DNA of 21,913 bases, taken from positions 1 to 21,913 of the forward strand of contig JADGCE010000003.1 of NCBI GenBank assembly GCA_015229095.1, written 5' to 3'. A program made the position numbers and the translations under genes. Position 1 is the stretch's first letter. The number at the start of each line of letters is the position of its first letter. Positions 7,627 through 14,494 of the stretch are shown in pieces. The notes below the pieces were generated by a model that had not been told where the DNA came from, did no database searches, and saw nothing but the letters and a program-made list of their open reading frames with translations. The DNA is from Magnetococcales bacterium (GTDB lineage: Bacteria > Pseudomonadota > Magnetococcia > Magnetococcales > Magnetaquicoccaceae).

Positions 7627-8064
7627 ATGGAACATAAAGAAAACAAGGGAAAACGAAAAAAAATAAAAAAGGGCCATCGCCGTGTCAAAGTGGTGGATGC
7701 CACACAGGTGCCCCGCATTGCCGCCCTGGAAAAACAGTTCAAGACGTTGAAAAGTCGTATCGGTATGCAGTTGCAGCAACTTTCTGACCGCAATGAGGCC
7801 CTGCTGCGGCGCAGTACGGCCTTCATGCGCCTTTCCACGGATCGGCACCAGGGGATGGTTCAGAAGACGGAAGCTCAGATGAAGCAGTTGTCCGACAGAA
7901 ATTCGGCGCTTCTCAGAAAGACCGACGCGCAGTTGCAGCAGTTGTCCGACCGGAATGCGGCCCTGTTGCGCAAGGTGTCGGAACAACTGGAACAGTTGTC
8001 GCAAAGGAACGAGGCTTTGTTGCGCAAATTCCATGCCCTCAGCGCATCAGACACCAAGACGTAA
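7627..8064 (+). CDS. Small basic protein built of 18-residue coiled-coil repeats
   Basis: This is a 145-residue protein of no family I can name. The start ATG 7627 has GGAG (7616-7619) seven bases upstream; an in-frame GTG further up lacks support. Residues 1-22 are strongly basic (KENKGKRKKIKKGHRRVK) and might bind nucleic acid, phosphate or acidic membrane. Residues 47-136 are five consecutive 18-residue repeats with consensus xQLxQLSDRNxALLRKxx; the second is degenerate. Residues 29-46 may be a further worn copy. Hydrophobic or core positions fall at 3, 6, 10, 13 and 17 of each repeat (spacing 3-4-3-4-4), a heptad plus a hendecad, predicting a nearly straight helical coiled coil. Asn occupies core position 10 in four repeats. 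There is no signal peptide or membrane helix. The role is unknown; phasin-like, filament or scaffold functions are only possibilities. Confidence 0.8.
   Translation: MEHKENKGKRKKIKKGHRRVKVVDATQVPRIAALEKQFKTLKSRIGMQLQQLSDRNEALLRRSTAFMRLSTDRHQGMVQKTEAQMKQLSDRNSALLRKTDAQLQQLSDRNAALLRKVSEQLEQLSQRNEALLRKFHALSASDTKT
7765..8034 (+). repeat. Five in-frame 54-base repeats encoding an 18-residue motif
   Basis: Five contiguous 54-base units (7765-7818, 7819-7872, 7873-7926, 7927-7980, 7981-8034) encode the coiled-coil repeat. Units 1, 3, 4 and 5 keep QLSDRN or QLSQRN followed by xALLR[RK]. Their codons differ freely: the central serine is TCT, TCC, TCC and TCG, and the arginine is CGC, AGA, CGG and AGG. 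The repeat is therefore old and held by protein-level selection. Confidence 0.85.
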
Positions 8065-8120
8065 GAAGGTCAGTGCCACCAGGCTGCATGGGTTGGTCTA
8101 CCGACCGGCGGCTTTGTAGG

Positions 8121-8206
8121 TATCTGGGGGAGGTGCTGTGGCGACGCTCAGTGGCCGCGAGGGTCTGCATGGATGCCCTGAGGCGTCGCCGCCGCTCCCC
8201 AGGATA
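8121..8206. repeat. Long imperfect inverted repeat between convergent genes
   Basis: The left arm (8121-8151) and right arm (8178-8206) are reverse complements over about 30 bases with a few bulges. The best blocks are GGCGACG against CGTCGCC, CTCAG against CTGAG, and TGGGG against CCCCA. The loop is about 26 bases. No T-run follows on either strand. It lies between the stop of the repeat protein (8064) and the stop of the helicase (8253). It could be a structured 3' end, a small RNA or a decayed palindromic element. The rest of 8065-8252 holds no gene. Confidence 0.5.
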
Positions 8207-8252
8207 GATAGAGATGAGGGGCGTTCTGTTTGCGGGTGCCCTGTGGTGGCTG

Positions 8253-9650
8253 TCAACGCTGATAGGCGACGTGCTGGCGGCGTTTTTCGCTGGTAAACAT
8301 TTCGGCTGTACCCTCCGACACCAGTTCATAGAGGATGGCCTGCTTGCCGGGTTGGGGGCGCAGGATGCGTCCCAGCCGTTGTACATGGGCACGTACCGAA
8401 CCGCTGCCAGAGACGATAATCCCCACCGAGACATCCGGCACATCCACTCCCTCGTTCAAGACGTGTGAATTGACCAGAAATGGCAGTTGCCCTGCACGGA
8501 AACCATCCAGCAGCCGTTTGCGTTCTCCAAGGCGGGTATGATGGGTGATGACCGGCAGGAAAAAGGTTTCACCAATGGCATACGCGGTGGCATTGTCATC
8601 GGTGAACAACAGCACCCTCTCCCCTTTGTGCCGCCGCAACAGACCCCAGACGGTACGCAGCTTGGCGCGGGATGCCCGGGCCAGCCGTTTTTGCATCCGA
8701 TAGGCCTGGTAGGCCGCCCGTCCCTCCTTGGAGCGATAACAGACCTGGACAAACTGGCTCCAGCCATTGGGTTTGCTGAAAGAGATGCCGCTGTTGCGGG
8801 CAAATTCCCGGTATTGGGCATAGGCCGTGTCATAGGCAACCCGTTCATCGGGATCCAGGGTCACAGGGATCTGCTCCAGACGGTAGGGAGCAAGATATTT
8901 TCCTTCCAGGTCAATAATTTCACTTCTATAGCAGAGGGCGCCCAACAGATCATAGAGATCCTCTTCCTGGCCGTCGACCCTTTCGGGTGTGGCCGTCAGC
9001 CCCAACCGAAAGGGGGCAATGCTCAGGATGGCGGCCAGTCGGGTCGTGGTCGCGGGCAAATGGTGGCACTCGTCACAGATCAGCAAACCAAAACGGTTGC
9101 CTATCTGCTCCATGCGCAGATAGGCGGAGTCATAGGTGCAGACCGTGATCGGCTCCAATTGGTTTTCTCCTCCTCCCAGCAGTCCGATGGGGATGGAAAA
9201 GCTGTCGAGGAGTTGCTCATACCACTGCTGCATCAGATCGAGGGTGGGCACCAGGATCAGGGCATCCCGCCGGGTATGGGCGATGGCCATACGGGCCACC
9301 AGGGTTTTGCCGGCACCGGTGGGCAACACCACCACGCCTCGCCGCTTGGCGGCTATCCAGGCGGCAAAGGCCTGGGCCTGATGGGGGCGGGGCTGGAAGG
9401 TTTGCGCCAATTGGAAGGCCTGTTGATTGAACTGTCGTGCCTCATCCCGGAAAGGAATTTTCAGACGATGCAGCGTCATCAGGATCGGCCCGTACCGCCG
9501 GGCCTCGGCCCGAAAGGTTTCGGTGCGATCATCCCAGCGAACCCAGGAGGCGACCGGGGCCAACTGCGCCCCGGAACCGGTAATTTTTAACGAGCCTTGT
9601 TCAAACTGGATGCGTACCATCCCAGCCGCCGGGTCGCTCTCCCTATCCAT
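8253..9650 (-). CDS. XPB/RAD25-like superfamily 2 DNA helicase
   Basis: The product is a 465-residue helicase. The start ATG (9650) lies inside the end of serC, so the genes overlap by 8 bases (ATGGATAG), which favours translational coupling; a second possible start is ATG 9620. Motifs in order: Walker A LPTGAGKT at about 109-116, Walker B DECHH at 193-197, motif III GLTATP at 217-222, and motif VI QRLGRILRP at 424-432. The segment before Walker A (VRWDDRTETFRAEARRY, then GPILMTLHRLKIPFRDEA) resembles the N-terminal damage-recognition-like domain of archaeal and bacterial XPB helicases. Such proteins unwind or translocate on double-stranded DNA; a repair role is inferred from the family. It is cytoplasmic. 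No nuclease partner such as Bax1 is seen beside it. The serC link is probably positional rather than functional. Confidence 0.88.
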   Translation of the reverse strand: MDRESDPAAGMVRIQFEQGSLKITGSGAQLAPVASWVRWDDRTETFRAEARRYGPILMTLHRLKIPFRDEARQFNQQAFQLAQTFQPRPHQAQAFAAWIAAKRRGVVVLPTGAGKTLVARMAIAHTRRDALILVPTLDLMQQWYEQLLDSFSIPIGLLGGGENQLEPITVCTYDSAYLRMEQIGNRFGLLICDECHHLPATTTRLAAILSIAPFRLGLTATPERVDGQEEDLYDLLGALCYRSEIIDLEGKYLAPYRLEQIPVTLDPDERVAYDTAYAQYREFARNSGISFSKPNGWSQFVQVCYRSKEGRAAYQAYRMQKRLARASRAKLRTVWGLLRRHKGERVLLFTDDNATAYAIGETFFLPVITHHTRLGERKRLLDGFRAGQLPFLVNSHVLNEGVDVPDVSVGIIVSGSGSVRAHVQRLGRILRPQPGKQAILYELVSEGTAEMFTSEKRRQHVAYQR

Positions 9651-10731
9651 GCCGCCGTTCAAACTCTGCCATGAAAGTGACCAGGGCATCCACCCCCTCT
9701 TCCGGCATGGCGTTGTACAGGGAGGCGCGCATGCCACCCACGGAACGATGTCCTGCCAAGGTGACCAGCCCCGCTTTTTTGGCTTCCGCCAGGAACGTGG
9801 CATCCTGGCTGGGGTCGGCCAGGGTGAAGGGCACATTCATCCGGGAACGGCTGATGGCTTCCGTGGGGCATTGGTAATAGGAGGAGCGATCGATGGCGGC
9901 ATAGAGTTTGGCCGCCTTGCGAATGTTGCGCTGCTCCATGGCCGCCACCCCCCCCTGATTTTTGGTCCACTGCAACACCAACCCCAGAATGTAGATGGCG
10001 TAGGTGGGAGGGGTGTTGAACATGGAATCGTTGTCGGCATGCACCTTGTAGTCCAACATGTTCGGCAGGTCCGTGCGGCGCCCCAGAAGATCCTTGCGCA
10101 CGATGACCACCGTCACGCCGCTGGGACCGAGATTTTTTTGTGCCCCGGCATACAACAGGGCATAGTCGCTGATCTCCATGGGGCGGGAAAGCACATTGGA
10201 AGAGATGTCCGCCACCAGGGGAACCCCTCCGGAGTCGGGTGTGTAGTAGTATTCTGTTCCAAAAATGGTATTGTTGGAAGTGATGTGGAGATAGGCGGCC
10301 TGTGGGTTGAGGGTCAACTCGGCCTGGGTGGGAATGCGGGAATAGTTGACCGCCTTGCTGCTGGCCGCCACCCGTACATCGCCGCACTGCTTTTTGGCCT
10401 CACCATAGGCTTTTTCTGCCCAACTGCCGGTCAGGATATAGTCGACGCTTTGTTGGGTTGGGTGGGTGAGCAGGTTCATGGGCAGCATGGAAAATTGCAG
10501 CGAGGCTCCCCCTTGCAGCAGCAACACGGCATAATTGTCCGGGATGGCCAGCAACTCCCGCAACAGGGACTCTGCCTGGGCGATAATGGCCATATAGGGT
10601 TTGGAGCGGTGGCTCATCTCCATCACCGACATGCCGCTATCCTTGTAAACCACCATCTCATCTCTGGCCTGTTCCAGGACGGCCAGGGGCAACACGCCGG
10701 GACCGGCGCTAAAATTATAGACACGTTCCAT
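9643..10731 (-). CDS. serC: Phosphoserine aminotransferase SerC
   Basis: This 362-residue enzyme has the usual length for the family. It converts 3-phosphohydroxypyruvate and glutamate to phosphoserine and 2-oxoglutarate in serine biosynthesis; family members also act in pyridoxal phosphate synthesis. Diagnostic segments are the N-terminal NFSAGPGVLP, the active-site lysine K199 in YAGAQKNLGPSG, LLLQGGASLQFSMLPMN, SNNTIFGT, and the C-terminal GHRSVGGMRASLYNAMPEEGV. The start ATG (10731) has GGAG about 10 bases upstream. It is cytoplasmic and pyridoxal-phosphate dependent. The helicase start overlaps its stop by 8 bases. A terminator at 10796-10820 separates it from the upstream minus-strand gene, so its promoter should lie within 10732-10795, where only weak matches are visible. 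Confidence 0.97.
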   Translation of the reverse strand: MERVYNFSAGPGVLPLAVLEQARDEMVVYKDSGMSVMEMSHRSKPYMAIIAQAESLLRELLAIPDNYAVLLLQGGASLQFSMLPMNLLTHPTQQSVDYILTGSWAEKAYGEAKKQCGDVRVAASSKAVNYSRIPTQAELTLNPQAAYLHITSNNTIFGTEYYYTPDSGGVPLVADISSNVLSRPMEISDYALLYAGAQKNLGPSGVTVVIVRKDLLGRRTDLPNMLDYKVHADNDSMFNTPPTYAIYILGLVLQWTKNQGGVAAMEQRNIRKAAKLYAAIDRSSYYQCPTEAISRSRMNVPFTLADPSQDATFLAEAKKAGLVTLAGHRSVGGMRASLYNAMPEEGVDALVTFMAEFERRHG

Positions 10732-10779
10732 GGGTAAACATCTCCTTTATCCCATTCTGGTTGTGACAGACAATCGACC

Positions 10780-10794
10780 ACTGCCCGGGGCAGT
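10780..10794. promoter_or_regulatory. 15-base palindrome upstream of serC
   Basis: ACTGCCC and GGGCAGT (10780-10786, 10788-10794) form a perfect dyad around one central G, about 49 bases upstream of the serC start and directly after the terminator of the upstream gene. Its place fits an operator for serC, but it could also be a second small hairpin at the 3' end of the upstream transcript. Confidence 0.3.
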
Positions 10795-10795
10795 C

Positions 10796-10820
10796 AAAAA
10801 AAATCCCCGCCGGAGCGGGG
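10796..10820 (-). terminator. Rho-independent terminator of the small CxxC membrane-protein gene
   Basis: Read on the minus strand, stem CCCCGC (10820-10815), a four-base loop and GCGGGG (10810-10805) is followed by a run of about eight T (10803-10796). It lies 36 bases after the stop codon at 10856 and insulates serC from the gene upstream. Confidence 0.85.
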
Positions 10821-10855
10821 GTTTCGCCAAGTGTATTGCAGTGCTTGTCGGGGCG

Positions 10856-11119
10856 TTAATTGAGGGATTTTCTCCAGAAGAGGATTTTCCCACAGGCTTC
10901 GCACTTTTTGATGCTCGCGAATAAAAACAACAAGCCGATGACAAAGAGGAGAGGCAGAACGATGCGACCTGCGGCGACGATGGGCCCCATCAGGACATCC
11001 TGCCGGATGATCTCTCCCGGATTACTCATGATTCCAAACAACGTGATGGCGATGACGAACAAAATTCCAACTATTACAAGGATATGGCTTCGTATCAACG
11101 GTTTTGTTTGATGCTCCAT
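10856..11119 (-). CDS. Small two-helix membrane protein with C-terminal CxxC
   Basis: This 87-residue protein is not one I recognise. The start ATG (11119) is fixed by AGGAGG six bases upstream. Two hydrophobic helices are visible: about residues 13-30 (ILVIVGILFVIAITLFGIM) and about 46-67 (VAAGRIVLPLLFVIGLLFLF). They are joined by a short polar loop. A C-terminal tail contains CEACGK, half of a zinc-ribbon or a redox CxxC, followed by a basic end. By the positive-inside rule the Cys tail is probably cytoplasmic. It has its own predicted promoter and a strong terminator, so it is monocistronic. Nothing nearby suggests a function. Confidence 0.75.
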   Translation of the reverse strand: MEHQTKPLIRSHILVIVGILFVIAITLFGIMSNPGEIIRQDVLMGPIVAAGRIVLPLLFVIGLLFLFASIKKCEACGKILFWRKSLN

Positions 11120-11162
11120 GTTTGGCCTCCTATCACAGGTGTGGCCCCCCAAGCTGAGGCCC

Positions 11163-11191
11163 ATTATCGGTGTGTCTGCCACCACAAGCAA
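11163..11191 (-). promoter_or_regulatory. Putative promoter of the small CxxC membrane-protein gene
   Basis: On the minus strand TTGCTT (11191-11186) and GATAAT (11168-11163) are separated by 17 bases. The -10 matches 5 of 6 consensus positions and the -35 only 3 of 6. Transcription from about 11157 would give a leader of roughly 38 bases containing the AGGAGG ribosome site. Confidence 0.4.
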
Positions 11192-11235
11192 GGGAAAAAG
11201 AGAGGGAAATGTTTCCCCGCACGATGGTTCCATGC

Positions 11236-11264
11236 TTGTTTTATGGGTTGTTTTCAAATACAAT
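11236..11264 (+). promoter_or_regulatory. Possible promoter of comEC
   Basis: TTGTTT (11236-11241) and TACAAT (11259-11264) lie 17 bases apart. The -10 is a 5 of 6 match and the -35 is weak. If used, the transcript would begin only a few bases before ATG 11275. That implies either a nearly leaderless mRNA or a later start such as ATG 11350. Confidence 0.35.
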
Positions 11265-11274
11265 CAACAGGATA

Positions 11275-13767
11275 ATGAGCTTATGGGCGGGTCGGACAAC
11301 GACCGGACAACGGCTCAAATCTGCTGGATGGAGCCCGGATCTGCTGCCCATGGATGCCCGTCAGGAAGCCGAAAACATTTCTGGACCCGTCGTTGCGCTG
11401 TATTGCCAGATTGCCACTCTTTGCCTTCTCTTTCCGGAATGGGAGGGGGAATGGCTTTCCATGGCCGGCATCGCCGGGATCGTTGCCGGGGCCAGCATCC
11501 TGTTGTGGCGCCGTCGCGGTGGGGGTTGGTCGCCCATTGTATTCGGCATCTCCACGGGTTTATTGGCCATCGCCTGCCAACAACTGCCCGCATCTCCTTT
11601 TCCCACCGAACTGATCAACCAGCCCGCCACCCTGCAGGGTTGGATCGTGGAGCGGCAGGATCGACCGGATTCCGTGCAACTACTGTTGGAAGAGGGGGTT
11701 GTCACAGCGACCCTCCATCCGCTGCCGGTTCCGGTGGCGATTCCGGGGTTGATACAGATCACCCTGCGGGGAGAGGCGGCACTGACCGCCTTGCCCGGCG
11801 ATCAGGTGCGACTGCGCACCCGTCTCAAACCGGTGGAGTCGACCGACAATCCGGGTGCGTTTGACTATGCCCGCTTTCAACGCCAACAGGGTATTCAGGC
11901 GCAGGGCTTCTCCAACCAGGCCGTTGAATGGCTGGCGTCGGCAACAGGATGGCATTGGAACCGTTATCGACAACAGCTTTCCCAATGGATTGCCCAGACG
12001 GTTTCTCCCTCGGAGCGGGGTTTGGTCGAGGCGTTGATGGTGGGAAAAACCGGATTTCTGGGAGCGCAGGTGACGGAAGATCTCATGGTTTCCGGCACCT
12101 ATCACCTGGTGGCCATTTCCGGCCTGCAGGTGGGCCTGGTGGCGGGATGGAGCTTTTTTATCGCCCGTTTTTTGCTGGCCTTGTGCATTCCCCTCTCGCG
12201 ACAATGGGATGTCAAAAGGCCGGCGGCCCTGCTGGCCCTGCCGCCCACCGTGGCCTATGCCATTTTGGCAGGTTGGTCGATCTCCACCCAACGCGCCACA
12301 TGGATGGCCGGTTTTCTGCTGGTGGCCATCGCCGTGGGACGCGCCCGCCAACTGTGGCGGGTATTGGCCATGGCGGCCCTGGCCATTTTGACCTGTCAAC
12401 CGTGGCAACTGTTTTCAGCGGGATTTCAACTCTCTTTCCTGAGTGTCGTTGGATTGTTGTATTTTATGCCACTCCTGCCGACCGGGAGGGGTTGGTGGCG
12501 ACCGCTGCTCGGCCTGCTGGCCGTCACGGTGGTGGCCTCGCTGGTCACCACGCCGGTGGCAGCCCACTATTTTCACCGTCTCTCTCCCTACGGTCTCCCG
12601 GCCAACCTGCTGGCGGTTCCCTGGGTGAGTGTTGTTTCCACCCCCTTGGGCTTGCTGGCCATGCTCGGCCATGCCCTCTATCCGCCCCTGGGAGATGGGC
12701 TGTTGCAGTGGATGGGGGAGAGCCTGGAGCCCTATCGGCTGCTTATCGCCTGGATCAGTGCGCTGCCTGGTGCCTGGTCCCGCGTGGCGGGCCCCTCTCT
12801 GTTGGGCCTTGCCCTGGCACTGGGGCTCTCTGCCCTGGCCGGTCTGGCGGGCATGGCGGGCAAGCCCCGCTGGCGTCTGCCGCTGTTTTTTCTGGCCTGG
12901 CCTGCGCTGTTTTGGCCCCACGCTGCGCCACCGGCGGACGAGTTGCACTTGGCCGTCCTGGATGTCGGGCAGGCCCAATCGGTCGTTCTGTATACCCCGC
13001 AGGGTGGCTGGTCGGTGCTGGATGCCGGCGGCTTTGTCTCTCCCCGCTTCAACCCTGGCGAGGCCTTTACCTCAGCCTATCTGTGGCATCGGGGGGTGCA
13101 ACGGCTGAACCGTGTGGTCGTCAGCCATCCGCAACTGGACCATATGGCCGGCGTCGAGCAACTGCTGCGTAATTTTCAGGTGGAAACGCTTTGGTTGGGT
13201 GTTTTTCCGGAAGCGGAGGCGGACAACAGCACCTATGCCAGCCTGATCGCCCGGGCAGAACGGCAGGGAGTCGCCATTCGACGCATTGCCCAGGGATTTT
13301 CCGTGGAGGAGGGAGATGCACGGATCACCGTGTTGCCGCCGCTGCCGGCGGAACGGGCCAAGAGTGACAATGACCGTTCCCTGGTGGTCGAGATTGCTTT
13401 TGGTGAGCAGCGCTATTTGATTCCGGGGGATGCCACGGCACGCACGGAAAAATGGTTGTTGTCCCAACGGGCCATCCAACCGTTGACGATGGTGCTGGCT
13501 CCCCATCATGGCAGTAAAACCTCCAGCTCATCGGCCTTTGTGCAGACCAGCCGTCCGCAGCATGTCGTCTTCAGCGCGGGTCGTTACAACCCTCACCGCC
13601 ATCCCTATTTCCAGGTGGTGCAACGTTGGCATGCCAGCGGGGCACGCCTCTGGCGGACCGATCAGCAGGGGGCCATTCTTCTGCAAAGCGACGGTCGGAA
13701 TCTGCAGGTCAAAGCTGCAACAACACCTCGTGTTTCCCTGGCAGAGCGTCTGAAGGCGCTGTTTTAA
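11275..13767 (+). CDS. comEC: ComEC/Rec2 family DNA-uptake channel protein
   Basis: This inner-membrane protein (830 residues from ATG 11275) forms the channel that passes single-stranded DNA into the cytoplasm in natural transformation. The start is uncertain: only a short AGGA lies just upstream, and in-frame ATG 11350 is possible. Order: N-terminal helices and an OB-like DUF4131 region (TLQGWIVERQDRPD onward), the Competence core with GTYHLVAISGLQVGL at about 275-289, many further helices, then a C-terminal metallo-beta-lactamase-like domain beginning AVLDVGQAQSVVLYTP. In that domain SHPQLDH (H618, D622, H623), DNDRSL, IPGDA and PHHGSK (about 743-747) are visible. Two positions deviate from the usual family motifs: Q285 where ISGLH is common, and Q620 where a metal ligand (H/D) is expected. 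Its 3' end overlaps the minus-strand gene by 59 bases. Confidence 0.93.
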   Translation: MSLWAGRTTTGQRLKSAGWSPDLLPMDARQEAENISGPVVALYCQIATLCLLFPEWEGEWLSMAGIAGIVAGASILLWRRRGGGWSPIVFGISTGLLAIACQQLPASPFPTELINQPATLQGWIVERQDRPDSVQLLLEEGVVTATLHPLPVPVAIPGLIQITLRGEAALTALPGDQVRLRTRLKPVESTDNPGAFDYARFQRQQGIQAQGFSNQAVEWLASATGWHWNRYRQQLSQWIAQTVSPSERGLVEALMVGKTGFLGAQVTEDLMVSGTYHLVAISGLQVGLVAGWSFFIARFLLALCIPLSRQWDVKRPAALLALPPTVAYAILAGWSISTQRATWMAGFLLVAIAVGRARQLWRVLAMAALAILTCQPWQLFSAGFQLSFLSVVGLLYFMPLLPTGRGWWRPLLGLLAVTVVASLVTTPVAAHYFHRLSPYGLPANLLAVPWVSVVSTPLGLLAMLGHALYPPLGDGLLQWMGESLEPYRLLIAWISALPGAWSRVAGPSLLGLALALGLSALAGLAGMAGKPRWRLPLFFLAWPALFWPHAAPPADELHLAVLDVGQAQSVVLYTPQGGWSVLDAGGFVSPRFNPGEAFTSAYLWHRGVQRLNRVVVSHPQLDHMAGVEQLLRNFQVETLWLGVFPEAEADNSTYASLIARAERQGVAIRRIAQGFSVEEGDARITVLPPLPAERAKSDNDRSLVVEIAFGEQRYLIPGDATARTEKWLLSQRAIQPLTMVLAPHHGSKTSSSSAFVQTSRPQHVVFSAGRYNPHRHPYFQVVQRWHASGARLWRTDQQGAILLQSDGRNLQVKAATTPRVSLAERLKALF

Positions 13768-14362
13768 ACACGGCGCGCAGGGCCAGCAAGGCCTCCAGCA
13801 GGGTAGCCGTTTCTGGCAGTTGTTGCCGCAACTCGGCGGGGGAGAGGGGGGTATACAGCGTCACGGCATGGTTGCAGGCCGCCAATCCTGTTGCCAGCCG
13901 GATGGACTCTGCCTGGGTATCCTGGAGTGCTCCCAGCAGAATACCGATATTTTTCACCCCCAGCGTCCCCGTTTTGCCGGACCAGTGGCTGTGAGGTATG
14001 GAGAAGGTTGCATGGCTTGCGCGTATCAGGGCGCCCAGATTGACCAGGCTGCTGGCCACAAACGGGGAGTGTTCCGGAGGTTCCGGAGCGGAGAGTTGCC
14101 GGTGGCCATGGGCACAATAGAGCCGTTCTCCAGGGGGCAACCCGGCAAAATCGGCATGGAGCAGGTGGGTGGCTTGATCCAAACAGAACAGGTGTGCCTG
14201 AGTGGGGCGGGGAACCTGTTGGAACAGGGTATCGCACCAGCTTTCTGGCAGCTTTTTTTGGCTCAACAACAGTGTGAAGGTGACCTCATTCATGCTTGAA
14301 CTCGCCCATGGGTTGCGCCGCAGGAGGGTTTTAAGTTGATCTGCAAGCATTATTGATGCCAT
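13709..14362 (-). CDS. Hypothetical protein, possibly DsrE/TusD-like
   Basis: This is a 217-residue predicted cytoplasmic protein with no confident family. The middle (GERLYCAHGHRQL at about 78-90, then FVASSLVNLGALIRASHATFSI) recalls DsrE/TusD-type sulfur-relay proteins, where a Cys ends the third strand and a helix of the gl..l pattern follows. A second alpha/beta start, KNIGILLGALQDTQAESIRLATGLAACNHAVTLYTP (137-172), looks like the first strand and helix of another such domain. C83 is the candidate active cysteine. The start is uncertain: ATG 14362 has GAGGA at a long 11-base spacing, and ATG 14293 has a weak site. Its last 59 bases overlap the 3' end of comEC. No sulfur-relay partners (DsrF, DsrH, TusA) are in the window. 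Confidence 0.55.
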   Translation of the reverse strand: MASIMLADQLKTLLRRNPWASSSMNEVTFTLLLSQKKLPESWCDTLFQQVPRPTQAHLFCLDQATHLLHADFAGLPPGERLYCAHGHRQLSAPEPPEHSPFVASSLVNLGALIRASHATFSIPHSHWSGKTGTLGVKNIGILLGALQDTQAESIRLATGLAACNHAVTLYTPLSPAELRQQLPETATLLEALLALRAVFKTAPSDALPGKHEVLLQL

Positions 14363-14399
14363 GTTGTAGTTTTTCCTCTATTTTATTTCTGGATTTTGC

Positions 14400-14428
14400 T
14401 TGACTTTGTACGATTTTTTGTCCAAATT
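14400..14428 (+). promoter_or_regulatory. Possible aldolase-operon promoter in an AT-rich divergent spacer
   Basis: The 132-base spacer 14363-14494 between divergent genes is the most AT-rich part of this neighbourhood. TTGACT (14400-14405, 5 of 6) is followed after 17 bases by CAAATT (14423-14428, only 3 of 6). The -10 is poor, so an activator-dependent promoter or another sigma factor is possible. Nothing else was recognised in the spacer. Confidence 0.3.
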
Positions 14429-14494
14429 CGGCGGGGTATCGTTTGTTGCCTTCGACAGGGGGAAGCCCCTTCCAACAAAGCAAGGAGATTTTTT

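Noticed and set aside
7765..8034. Regular 54-base periodicity as a CRISPR array or DNA satellite
   Set aside because: The units are contiguous, have no constant repeat and variable spacer, differ at synonymous sites, and encode a coherent 18-residue motif.
9427..10737. Plus-strand open frame of 436 codons opposite serC
   Set aside because: SerC on the minus strand is unmistakable; the plus-strand translation resembles no protein family.
11928..13172. Plus-strand open frame of 414 codons in another frame of comEC
   Set aside because: The comEC frame contains the Competence and metallo-beta-lactamase motifs; this frame is Gly/Arg/Pro-rich with no motif.
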